Part shown: positions 1 through 7,558 of the stretch, piece after piece | Layout: the number at the start of each line of letters is the position of its first letter | How positions within the stretch are numbered: the first letter of the stretch is position 1 | DNA from: Lewinellaceae bacterium | Lineage (GTDB): Bacteria > Bacteroidota > Bacteroidia > Chitinophagales > Saprospiraceae | Length of the DNA: 40,523 bases | Direction of reading: 5' to 3' | NCBI GenBank assembly: GCA_947459655.1 | Contig: CANHEE010000012.1 | Location: 1-40,523, forward strand | Made by a program: the position numbers and the translations under genes | The notes under the pieces: generated by a model | What the model was told of the DNA's origin: nothing | Database searches by the model: none | The model's input: only the letters and a program-made list of their open reading frames with translations

Positions 1-2
1 AC

Positions 3-743
3 AAAAGCAGTGCACTTACCTATGCTGGGGTTTCATCGGTACCACCACTAAGCGGACTCAAAGATATCCCAAACTCGGCAACGGACAGCACCGATGGCGT
101 ATGGTGCTATGCAAAAGCAGTTGGCTCCAACAGACTTTTTCCGGCAGGTAGCTATATCGGACCCGCAATTGATGGAAGAACCCTTATCCACGAAGTAGGC
201 CATTACCTGGGCCTGAGACACATCTGGGGGGATACGGCATGCGGTAATGATTTTTGTAATGATACGCCGCCCGCCGCCGGCCAGAATTCCGGAATCCCTA
301 ACTATCCACGAAATGCAGGATCGTGCAGTACCCCCTCCAATAATCCTGATGGCGAAATGTTTATGAACTTCATGGATTATACGGCGGGTCCGGCCAAATA
401 TATGTTTACCACCGATCAGATGATCAGGGCCCATACCGCACTTCAGAACAGTCCATTCAGAAAAAAACTGGGTACGCACAACCTCTGCCCTTCCCTCTCG
501 GCTGCCAACGAAAAAGAACTTTCTGTTCCGCCGATCATTTACCCTAATCCTGGCGAGGGAAATATCCGGATTGATGCCGGCGGACGGTCCATTGAAAGTG
601 TCCGAATTTTCAACCAGTTCGGATCACTGCTCAAAATATGCGCTACTGAAGCATGCTCCATTGCCGATTTCAGCCCGGGAATCTATTTTGTTGTGCTTCA
701 ATCTGAAGGCAGTAGATACTGCATCAGATTTTCTAAAATATAA
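3..743 (+). CDS. M43 (pappalysin/cytophagalysin)-like secreted metalloprotease with T9SS type A tail, 5' end missing
   Basis: This is the 3' part of a gene whose start lies before the window; the frame is open from base 3. The visible part holds the zinc motif HEVGHYLGLRH (bases 189-221), matching HExxHxxGxxH, followed by a Met-turn region MFMNFMDYT near base 357. This order fits M43 peptidases, which Bacteroidota secrete. Cysteines lie between the two motifs, as is common in the family. The last ~70 residues start with YPNPGEG and end RFSKI, the layout of a T9SS type A C-terminal sorting domain, so the protein is predicted to cross the outer membrane through the T9SS, whose SprA and PorQ genes are also in this window. 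Substrate unknown. The missing N-terminus should hold the signal peptide and propeptide. The family call is sure; the peptidase specificity is inference. Confidence 0.88.
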   Translation, partial: KSSALTYAGVSSVPPLSGLKDIPNSATDSTDGVWCYAKAVGSNRLFPAGSYIGPAIDGRTLIHEVGHYLGLRHIWGDTACGNDFCNDTPPAAGQNSGIPNYPRNAGSCSTPSNNPDGEMFMNFMDYTAGPAKYMFTTDQMIRAHTALQNSPFRKKLGTHNLCPSLSAANEKELSVPPIIYPNPGEGNIRIDAGGRSIESVRIFNQFGSLLKICATEACSIADFSPGIYFVVLQSEGSRYCIRFSKI

Positions 744-880
744 GGTCGCCGGACCGGCAAGAAAAGCTAAATAACGGTTTTTTTAAAATCACTCCAAGCA
801 CGCTCTGAATACAATTGTTCCTTTCTGCCAATGACTTTTTTCAAAACCATTCATTTGGGAATGAAAATTGCAGCGGATGT

Positions 881-2143
881 ATGATGAAAAATCGGTATGT
901 ATTCACTGCTCTTTTTCTGATGCTTTCATGTATGGCTTTTTCCAATACATTTGATCGCATCAAATCCCGTAAAGTAGCCATTTCGCTGGGCAGAATATCG
1001 CTGCATTCAGATACGGCGCTTCACCTGCAAACTAATACTGTGCTGGAGGACGGTATGTTGCTGGATATTTTGCAACAATCTTCACTTTTTCACAACGACA
1101 AGGATGAAAACCAGCAATTCCGATGGTACAAGGTGCGAACCGGCACCAATCAAATAGGCTGGGTTTTCGGAGATGCCATAGCAATATTTTCTCCTAAAAA
1201 TGCAGCCGACACCTTACTGCTTGCCTTTTCATTGAAAAAATGGAACCTATCAGCAAGTTTTGGAGCGTCTATGAGCTGGCTAGCCTCGGTTGAGGGCAAG
1301 GAATTAAAAAGCAGCAGTGATGCTGCCAGAAAGGTCTATCGGGAGCAATACCTCGTTTTTAGCAATCAAAGCGGTAAATCAATTTCACTTCCACTGACCA
1401 TCTCAGGAGCTGAGGGAGTGCAGCAGCTGAATAGCTTTGAAATAAGGGATATCACCGGAGATGCCGATCCTGAGATCATCATAGAAAAAGCCATCAGCGA
1501 AATCCCGGGATTCGAAGTCCGGAATGCTGAAATTTATCGCTTTAGCCGGTCAGGCTTTCAAAAAATATTCGAGCAACCAATGACCCTTTTTGCATCTGCG
1601 CAGACACTTTCACCTGCTCGATATAAAATTATTCAAATCGAGCGGAAACTGATCCGCATTTCCTGGGTAGACTTCAGATCCTGTCAACCGGGCAGATTCT
1701 CAACTGAAACAGAAAGGGCGCTTCAAGACAAAAAAAAGTGCGTGGATTATGTGACGAGTACCTATGGCTGGGATGCTGCCACAGGTATGTTTACGCCTAT
1801 ATATGCCGAAAGTAGAAAGCCACTTAAAGGATTTTCAAAGGGAAGGTTTTTTCTCAGAACTGCGGCGCTGATGAATGCAGAAAAAAGAGCAAAATTGGAC
1901 CCCGAAGACCCCATCACGGCAATTTTTGTTTTCAGCGATTTTGAGCGGAGCGAAGAAAAAGACAATCCAATCTGGTTGTATGTGGAAACCAATTCCGGTC
2001 AAAGTGGATACATTCCTGCCTTCCGCATTTATTTTGAGGAGACTGAACACGCAGATATTCTGAACGACTACTTCAGCAATCCGCCAGGTAAAGGCATCAT
2101 CAAAAAAAGTGAGGGAAAATTTGTAGTCTTCTCAGCGCGATGA
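881..2143 (+). CDS. Secreted SH3-like domain protein of unknown function
   Basis: The protein has 420 residues from the ATG at 881. An upstream in-frame start at 815 is possible, but the residues from 881 (MMKNRYVFTALFLML, then SCMAFS) form a clean signal peptide, so I take 881; the ATG at 884 is equally possible. After the signal peptide, residues ~25-110 resemble a bacterial SH3 domain (WYKVRTGTNQIGWVFGDAI), a fold that often binds cell wall or peptides. A second SH3-like stretch lies near the C-terminus (IWLYVETNSGQSGYIPAFRI). The middle part (~110-330) is not recognised. It is probably periplasmic or outer-membrane associated. It follows the M43 protease gene by 137 bases and converges with the hexosaminidase gene, leaving only 8 bases between stops. 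No enzymatic motif is visible. Confidence 0.75.
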   Translation: MMKNRYVFTALFLMLSCMAFSNTFDRIKSRKVAISLGRISLHSDTALHLQTNTVLEDGMLLDILQQSSLFHNDKDENQQFRWYKVRTGTNQIGWVFGDAIAIFSPKNAADTLLLAFSLKKWNLSASFGASMSWLASVEGKELKSSSDAARKVYREQYLVFSNQSGKSISLPLTISGAEGVQQLNSFEIRDITGDADPEIIIEKAISEIPGFEVRNAEIYRFSRSGFQKIFEQPMTLFASAQTLSPARYKIIQIERKLIRISWVDFRSCQPGRFSTETERALQDKKKCVDYVTSTYGWDAATGMFTPIYAESRKPLKGFSKGRFFLRTAALMNAEKRAKLDPEDPITAIFVFSDFERSEEKDNPIWLYVETNSGQSGYIPAFRIYFEETEHADILNDYFSNPPGKGIIKKSEGKFVVFSAR

Positions 2144-2151
2144 AGCTGTAC

Positions 2152-3852
2152 TCAATTGTCGAGTATGTGTTTGGCGTAATTAACCCCCAAAACGTCCAGT
2201 CTGCGAAGTTGTTCCTTTAGTCTGGGCTTGAACTCCATCCAAACACGCTGCTCCTGTGGGCTCCATACGACCTCAGATAATGCCAGCGCTCTTGGGAAAG
2301 CCTGGTACTCTAGTTGATCAATGTGGGTTATATACTCCGACCAAAGGTTGCCCTGGGCACCAATAACGTAACTTGTTTGATCCGGCAAAAGCTCCTCCGG
2401 TGTTGGATCATAATTGTAAACTTTCCGAACGGTAATCAGCCCTCCAAATGCCAACGGCTCTTTGGAATTATCGGCAGCCTGATAGTAATTAAAATAGCAG
2501 TGACTTTCCGGACTCATGATGACTTCGTGTTTCATCCTCGCTGCCTCAATGCCGCCACGGTCGCCTCTCCACGACATGACGATGGCATCATCGGAAAGCC
2601 CTCCCTCGAGAATCTCATCCCAGCCAATCATTTTTTTGTTTTTTTGCTTCAAAAACTGACCCATGTGGCGGATAAAAAAACTCTGCAATTCCATTTCGCT
2701 TTGCAGCTTTTCCTTTTTCATCAACTGCTGACAAAAGTCGCTTTCCTCCCAGCTCTCTTTAATTACCTCATCCCCACCGATGTGAATATAGGCCCCAGGA
2801 AACAACTCTGTAACTTCCGAGAGGACATCCTCCAAAAAGCGAAAAGTTGCTGGTTTCGGACAGAAAACGGAACGAAAAACGCCCCATTTTGTGGCGGTCT
2901 CGTAAGGTCCATTTTCACAACCAAACTCGGGGTAGGCCGCAAGCGCAGAAAGACAATGCCCCGGCATTTCAATTTCCGGAACCGTTGTGATAAACAGATC
3001 GCTGGCGTACTGAACAATCTCCCGCACCTGATCCTGGGTGTAATAACCGCCGTAACGCTGTCCGTCATAATGCTCTTCTAGACCCTTCTGCTTGCCGATT
3101 ATTGTGCCGTTTCGATAGGCCCCCACTTCGGTTAGTCTGGGATATTTTTTGATTTCTATTCGCCAGCCTTGGTCTTCAGTGAGGTGCCAATGGAATCGAT
3201 TGAATTTGTACATGGCCATCAGATCGAGGTAGCGCTTTACATCGTCGACTGTAAAGAAATGCCTGCCAACATCGAGGTGCATGCCTCGCCAGGAATAGCG
3301 CGGTTCATCTCGGATGATACAGCATGGAATGGTCCAGCTCTGGTCTACTTTTTTCCTGGATTCAATGTTTTCGGGTAGAAGTTGAAGGAGGGTCTGCATC
3401 GCGTAGAAAGCGCCCTTCGCATCTGAAGCATGAATTTCAATTTTCTTTTTGCCGACCTCAAGGGTATATCCTTCGGGATTTACAATTTTTGTGTCTTTTT
3501 TCAGTACGATGTACTGCTTTTTACCTGAGACGTTCAATTCCGGACTGAAACCGGCAGCAGTGTTTACTTTTCTTTGAAAGCACTTCACTGCCCGCCTCCA
3601 TTCTGCATCTTCAGGCAGCTCAATACCCGTTGTTGGATCAAGCGTAAAAAATCCCTCTGAGCGGCTCATGGAAACCGGCTGAGGTATTATGGGCAGTGGC
3701 AATTTGTCGGAAAGCAACGCAATAGCAGAGTTCCGTGCGGTTGATACTTGGGATATCGTGTGGATCTCGGCGTCTGGGAAATCGGTAGCCCTGACAAGAT
3801 CAAGACTTAAAAAAAGAAAAAAGGCTAAAAGTGTAGCACAAATTTTTGCCAT
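2152..3852 (-). CDS. Beta-N-acetylhexosaminidase, glycoside hydrolase family 20
   Basis: The 566-residue protein has a signal peptide (MAKICATLLAFFLFLSLDL), an N-terminal GH20b-like domain (~50-170, starting PLPIIPQPVSMSRSEGFF) and a GH20 TIM barrel (~175-530). Barrel signatures are WRGMHLDVGRHFF, FHWHLTEDQGWRIEIKKYP and the catalytic Asp-Glu pair in HIGGDEV (~residue 357). Family knowledge: GH20 enzymes remove terminal GlcNAc or GalNAc by substrate-assisted catalysis, with the Asp orienting the substrate N-acetyl group and the Glu acting as acid/base. It probably acts in the periplasm or at the cell surface on chitin oligomers, peptidoglycan fragments or glycoproteins; the sequence does not say which. 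Length is normal for the family. It stands alone on the minus strand, with no sugar transporter or SusCD pair nearby. Confidence 0.95.
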   Translation of the reverse strand: MAKICATLLAFFLFLSLDLVRATDFPDAEIHTISQVSTARNSAIALLSDKLPLPIIPQPVSMSRSEGFFTLDPTTGIELPEDAEWRRAVKCFQRKVNTAAGFSPELNVSGKKQYIVLKKDTKIVNPEGYTLEVGKKKIEIHASDAKGAFYAMQTLLQLLPENIESRKKVDQSWTIPCCIIRDEPRYSWRGMHLDVGRHFFTVDDVKRYLDLMAMYKFNRFHWHLTEDQGWRIEIKKYPRLTEVGAYRNGTIIGKQKGLEEHYDGQRYGGYYTQDQVREIVQYASDLFITTVPEIEMPGHCLSALAAYPEFGCENGPYETATKWGVFRSVFCPKPATFRFLEDVLSEVTELFPGAYIHIGGDEVIKESWEESDFCQQLMKKEKLQSEMELQSFFIRHMGQFLKQKNKKMIGWDEILEGGLSDDAIVMSWRGDRGGIEAARMKHEVIMSPESHCYFNYYQAADNSKEPLAFGGLITVRKVYNYDPTPEELLPDQTSYVIGAQGNLWSEYITHIDQLEYQAFPRALALSEVVWSPQEQRVWMEFKPRLKEQLRRLDVLGVNYAKHILDN

Positions 3853-4014
3853 TTCCGGTTTTGGGCTTCGGTTACAAGTGCCAAGATATGTACTTTTTTA
3901 TAATATCAGCTATCCGAAAAAGAAATTTTCAAAAAAACCGGTTGAATCGATGCTAAATTTTCAAAAACAGCATTGAAGACCCAATTTATTGGGATGTTCT
4001 CAACCGTAAATTAA

Positions 4015-4512
4015 TTACTTACCTGCGGTTTTATCGAGCGCGTCGATAATGGTTTTGAGCATCACAAACATGGGTTCTCGGCCTTCATCCGTTAAAAATT
4101 CCATATTGGCTTCATCATCATCGGGGTCGTGCACCAGAGAATCTTCCACAAAAGCCAAAAGGTCTTCTTGGGCATAATTTTCAAAGAAAATGTCCATTCG
4201 ATCACTGAAGGTTTGTCCCTTAGCTCGCTCTAACATGTCCCAGTTCAGTTCTTCAACTTCCTCCAAAACGGCCTCGCTTACAGCTTCAATTTTTTTCTCT
4301 GCTTTTTCAACAGATTTGCAAATGACCAATGTGAGGTACTCGAGAAAATCACGTTCTTCATCACTAAGAATTCCGGTTTGCTCAGATTCCAAATAAGAGG
4401 CAATGACAGGCTGTCTTTTGAAAAGGTCAGTGAGCTGGCGGTCATAATCATCTTCCAGCGTGTCCAGTGATTCTATTACCGCGTCTATGATCTGGTCGTT
4501 AACTATTTTCAT
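4015..4512 (-). CDS. Acidic cytoplasmic protein of unknown function
   Basis: The 165-residue protein is not recognised. It has no signal peptide or membrane segment and is very rich in Glu and Asp, with an acidic DPDDDE stretch near residue 130. Composition suggests an all-helical protein; residues ~65-95 (KSVEKAEKKIEAVSEAVLEEVEE) could form a coiled coil or long helix. It is a single minus-strand gene with 206 bases before the divergent gene at 4719 and 162 bases after it to the hexosaminidase start. The ATG at 4512 is the only sensible start. The frame looks like a real gene because of its full length, normal amino-acid use and lack of any competing frame. No function can be assigned. Confidence 0.6.
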   Translation of the reverse strand: MKIVNDQIIDAVIESLDTLEDDYDRQLTDLFKRQPVIASYLESEQTGILSDEERDFLEYLTLVICKSVEKAEKKIEAVSEAVLEEVEELNWDMLERAKGQTFSDRMDIFFENYAQEDLLAFVEDSLVHDPDDDEANMEFLTDEGREPMFVMLKTIIDALDKTAGK

Positions 4513-4637
4513 TTGAGGATTTGTTTATTGTTAGCAAGTTGAATTTGTCAGGTCAGCTAATCCTGCGAAATAATGATTTTGCTGCATTTACTTTTCAGCT
4601 TTGGAGGCGAAAGCTACTAAAAAAGCGACTTTCGTTG

Positions 4638-4645
4638 TACATTTG
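4638..4645 (+). promoter_or_regulatory. Bacteroidota -7 element (TAcaTTTG) upstream of 4719
   Basis: TACATTTG matches the Bacteroidota primary-sigma -7 consensus TAnnTTTG exactly. It lies 73 bases before the ATG at 4719. No TTG at the expected -33 spacing (19-20 bases upstream) is visible, so this rests on the -7 element alone. Confidence 0.4.
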
Positions 4646-4718
4646 CAAAACGGAAAGCAGCTCAGCTACTCGCGTGGGTCTCAAAGGCTGATTCCGCAAA
4701 ATTAATCTAATTTACCTG

Positions 4719-5507
4719 ATGAAATCTCCTTTAGCGGTTTTTATTTTATGCATTGCTATGTTGCCTACACCTCTGGCGCAGCAGCTTGGAAATTCAGGGA
4801 AAGTAAAAAGAGGAACTCCCTCAGGATTGTCAGAAGCGACCGAAACCTACCAACTGTTCAAAGAAAATGGCATTTTGTTGGTAAAAATACCTACCGGTTC
4901 AAAGAAATTTACCGCAATTGAACAACAACTAAAAAAACAGCCCTCGGCCCGGCTAAACAAGTATCTGGTAAAAGAAAAAGAGAAGCTCTCAAAGATGCGG
5001 GACAGTCTGCTCGCAGGCTTCAGGAATTACTATCGATTTTCCCCGGTTGTTGCCGTTTATGATACGAACTACATGGCTGTCCTTAAAAACCCCAATGTTC
5101 TACAACCGCTTATGGACTTGAACCTAAGGCCTGTAAACGGATACCCACTAACAGGTAAGAAAGTGCTCACTTTCAGGATGGACAGGTATGTTTACGATTC
5201 AAATAAATCTTTAGACGCTTTTGTGCTCACAGACATTGATGGCAAGATAATAGCTAGCCCGTTCCCCGGAAATATCCCGTATAAATTCAAGAGGCAGGCA
5301 TTGATGTCCGACAACAGGGGCTTAATTCCATACAGGTTTCCCGGTGGTTCTCCATTCCTTTTCAGAAACCAGACCCAGATAAAATTATACAAACGTTACA
5401 GCTGGAAAAAGGTGGATAAAAACCCTGCGATCGCAGTAGTTAAATTGCTTCAACTCAAGCTTGACACCTTTCAATCGTTTATTAACTACTATTCAACAAA
5501 ATCATAA
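4719..5507 (+). CDS. Secreted protein of unknown function
   Basis: The 262-residue protein begins with a signal peptide (MKSPLAVFILCIAMLPTPLA) that probably ends after LAQQ. The mature part is basic and not recognised. It contains a lysine-rich helix (~65-100) and a second half with many aromatic residues and short beta-prone stretches (FRNYYRFSPVVAVYDTNYM). There is no lipobox and no T9SS tail, so it is probably periplasmic. It lies 12 bases before the cytochrome B-like membrane protein at 5520, which suggests co-transcription from the -7 element at 4638 and a shared envelope role. The ATG at 4719 is chosen because the signal peptide starts exactly there. Confidence 0.65.
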   Translation: MKSPLAVFILCIAMLPTPLAQQLGNSGKVKRGTPSGLSEATETYQLFKENGILLVKIPTGSKKFTAIEQQLKKQPSARLNKYLVKEKEKLSKMRDSLLAGFRNYYRFSPVVAVYDTNYMAVLKNPNVLQPLMDLNLRPVNGYPLTGKKVLTFRMDRYVYDSNKSLDAFVLTDIDGKIIASPFPGNIPYKFKRQALMSDNRGLIPYRFPGGSPFLFRNQTQIKLYKRYSWKKVDKNPAIAVVKLLQLKLDTFQSFINYYSTKS

Positions 5508-5519
5508 AAAATTTATCTT

Positions 5520-5993
5520 ATGTACACAGGACTACTACACTTGCACAGTGCCCTTCGTTGGGTGATTCTTATTTTACTCATCCTGATGATTATCCGCAGC
5601 TGGGCCGGCCGCAATGGCAACAGAAGCTGGAGCGAAGGTGATCGCAAAAGCGCATTGTTTCTCATGATTTCTTGCCACCTGCAACTGGCCATAGGGCTCT
5701 ACCAGTGGTTTACGGGTGATTGGGGCCTGGCGCTTATTCAGGCCAATGGAATGGCTGATACGATGAAGAATGTTGTCTCAAGATTCTATGTAATCGAACA
5801 CACTATCGGAATGCTTGTAGCAATCTTACTTTCAACCATGGCTTACTCTTTATCCAAGAAAAATACAGAGGATAAAGTAAAATACGGCAAGCTATTTATG
5901 TACTACACCATCACTTTTCTGCTGATCATGATTTCCATTCCATGGCCCTTCAGAGAGGTTGGCTTGAATCGCAGCTGGTTTCCTGGCATGTAA
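5520..5993 (+). CDS. Four-helix membrane protein, 'cytochrome B-like' family of Bacteroidota
   Basis: The 157-residue protein has four predicted membrane helices (~11-27, ~45-63, ~88-108, ~124-141). It opens with MYTGLLHLHSALRW, typical of a small Bacteroidota family often annotated as cytochrome B. Histidines at 7, 9, 53 and 94 sit at helix ends or within helices and could ligate heme, but heme binding is not shown by the sequence and the name is only a family label. It ends in an aromatic tail (IPWPFREVGLNRSWFPGM). It follows the secreted protein at 4719 by 12 bases, so the two are probably one transcript that ends at the hairpin at 6007-6052. Confidence 0.7.
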   Translation: MYTGLLHLHSALRWVILILLILMIIRSWAGRNGNRSWSEGDRKSALFLMISCHLQLAIGLYQWFTGDWGLALIQANGMADTMKNVVSRFYVIEHTIGMLVAILLSTMAYSLSKKNTEDKVKYGKLFMYYTITFLLIMISIPWPFREVGLNRSWFPGM

Positions 5994-6006
5994 TTCCATT
6001 ATCCGG

Positions 6007-6052
6007 CAGAAGCAACTCCCTGAATCTTTTTCCCTTCAGGGAGTTGCTTCTG
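6007..6052 (+). terminator. Perfect 18-bp hairpin, probable terminator
   Basis: Bases 6007-6024 and 6035-6052 are perfect inverted repeats (18 bp, loop of 10 bases). The hairpin starts 13 bases after the stop at 5993 and ends 27 bases before the next ATG. There is no clear U-tract on the plus strand, so it may instead be an RNA-stabilising or attenuating structure. Confidence 0.6.
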
Positions 6053-6079
6053 TTCCAATAAGACGCGCATCTGTTTGAT

Positions 6080-6898
6080 ATGTTGCTGCCTTCAAGATTT
6101 GTCATTTTTATCCTCATCATACCTATCGCAATTTTCCTATTCCTGGGATGGGAAAAAGAGCAGGATTGGGCAGGGTGTGCCATCCCTTTCATAGTGCTGG
6201 CAGCAGCGGCATTTTCAATGTCACCTCAGATTGATTGGTGGTGGTACAAGAGAAATCCTCCTGGCCTTGATGTGCCGGTTAAAAAGCTGCTTTTGGCGAT
6301 GTTTCCTTTCTACCGGAAGCAAACAGAGGAAAAAAAGAGCGTTTTCTGTCAGCGCACTGCACTGACCATGATGGCAACGGAGTACATTGTCCCCTCCGGT
6401 GATGATGAAAAAAAGATTCCTGAAGACCTAAAGGCCCTTATTGCAGCACACGCAGTAATGATGACCTGGGATAGGGAAAACTACATCATGGACAGCTTTG
6501 AAAAAGTAGTCGTCTACGCCAAACCATTCCCCAGTCCGATACATCCGGCACACCTGCACGCTTCCGAAAGCAATGCAGAGGATGGTGTGGCTTTATTTTC
6601 CACAGAGCGCATGTTGCAGTCTCTGATGGAGCCCGACAAGGTGTTCAATGCCTTGGCCTATGAGTATTCTCTTATTTTCAGAATTCACTACAAAACCGAT
6701 GATTTTGCCTTGCCGGAAAACGTATGGGAAGTCATAGAACAAATCGGAGGAATAGATAAAATGACCATTGAGGAACATCTCGGACTTCCGGAGCCCGATG
6801 CCTCAGCGGTACTGATGAGCTATGCCAGATTGTTTGAAAAAGAATTCGGTAGCTACGAGCCGGAATTATTTGAAACTGTTGTAAACCGGCTAAAGTAG
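6080..6898 (+). CDS. MtfA/M90-like membrane-anchored protein lacking the zinc motif (probable pseudoenzyme)
   Basis: The 272-residue protein starts with two predicted membrane segments (~7-22 and ~28-45), then a cytoplasmic-type domain. The order of this domain resembles MtfA/M90 peptidases: an N-terminal helical part (~80-125), VVVYAKPF (~140; compare the family's I-V-VYP-x-F), a segment ending DGVALFS, then FNALAYEYSLIF, which aligns with the family's N-V-V-L-HEFAH-Q-L-D. The two zinc histidines are replaced by Tyr194 and Leu198, while the Glu (195) is kept. The C-terminus (SYARLFEKEFGSYEPELFE) matches the family's final helices. In Escherichia coli MtfA is a peptidase that binds the repressor Mlc; without His ligands this protein should be inactive and may serve as a binding protein. 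The assignment is by eye and needs a profile search. It leads a tight set with 6920 and 7559. Confidence 0.6.
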   Translation: MLLPSRFVIFILIIPIAIFLFLGWEKEQDWAGCAIPFIVLAAAAFSMSPQIDWWWYKRNPPGLDVPVKKLLLAMFPFYRKQTEEKKSVFCQRTALTMMATEYIVPSGDDEKKIPEDLKALIAAHAVMMTWDRENYIMDSFEKVVVYAKPFPSPIHPAHLHASESNAEDGVALFSTERMLQSLMEPDKVFNALAYEYSLIFRIHYKTDDFALPENVWEVIEQIGGIDKMTIEEHLGLPEPDASAVLMSYARLFEKEFGSYEPELFETVVNRLK

Positions 6899-6919
6899 TC
6901 ACTCGGCCATTTTCAGATT

Positions 6920-7549
6920 ATGTACGTAAAAGCCAGCACCATTACCAACCTGAGCGATGCCAGGTATTTTGCCGCTCAGTTCACCGTCGAGTGGATGGGA
7001 TTCTGCATCGATGAGGGGAATCCCGACTACATGCCCGTCCATGTTGTAAAAGCGCTCAGCGAATGGGTAGAGGGGCCGAAAATCACCGGAGAATTCGGCC
7101 TGCAAGATGAAGTAGTGATATTGAACGCTATTGGTGAAATCGGACTGAAGGCTATTCAGCTGCCCATGTTTTCAAATATTCCGACAGGTAGGATTAAATC
7201 AGAGGTTGAGGTCATTCAAGAAATAGTGGTGGAGAAAAATGCAGAAAGCAACAGTTTGAATGCTTTACTGGAGCAAATGAGCGCACGGGCAGATTATATT
7301 TTACTGGACTTTGTTAAAAATTCATGGAGCCTGACTGAACTGCTACACCACAAATCTGTTTCGCTGGACTGGCTGCAACGCTCCTGTCAACAATACAAGA
7401 TTTTACTTGCAGCAGATTTTCAACCCGCTCAGCTGCAGTCACTTACAGAAGCAGTGTCGCCATTTGGATTGAGTATAAGGGGCGGCGAAGAAGAAAGACC
7501 GGGATACAAATCCTACGAGGAGCTAAACGCAATTTTTGACACCTTATAA
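6920..7549 (+). CDS. TrpF-like (phosphoribosylanthranilate isomerase fold) protein without catalytic Cys
   Basis: The 209-residue protein follows TrpF along its whole length: VKASTITNLSDARYFA aligns with the family's V-K-I-C-G-I-T-N-L-x-D-A; IQLPM (79-83) with the Q-L-H-G site; ILLDF (Asp130) with the catalytic Asp region; SLDW with the F-D-W motif; LLAADFQPAQLQSL with the L-x-G-G-L-x-P-x-N phosphate site; and FGLSIRGGEEERPGYKS with the V-D-V-S-S-G-V-E-x-x-P-G-K-K motif. The catalytic Cys is Ser6, the QLHG His is lost, and both phosphate-binding segments are altered, so true TrpF activity is unlikely although the TIM-barrel framework seems kept. No other trp gene is in the window. It starts 21 bases after the M90-like gene and ends 9 bases before the M20 gene, so a shared transcript is likely. 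Its function is unknown; a changed substrate or a binding role is possible. Confidence 0.65.
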   Translation: MYVKASTITNLSDARYFAAQFTVEWMGFCIDEGNPDYMPVHVVKALSEWVEGPKITGEFGLQDEVVILNAIGEIGLKAIQLPMFSNIPTGRIKSEVEVIQEIVVEKNAESNSLNALLEQMSARADYILLDFVKNSWSLTELLHHKSVSLDWLQRSCQQYKILLAADFQPAQLQSLTEAVSPFGLSIRGGEEERPGYKSYEELNAIFDTL

Positions 7550-7558
7550 ATCACCAAC

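Noticed and set aside
2314-3081. 255-codon plus-strand open frame opposite the hexosaminidase gene
   Set aside because: It is antisense to conserved GH20 motifs, has no signal, motif or sensible composition (Cys/His/Leu scatter), and has no upstream promoter; it is a shadow frame.
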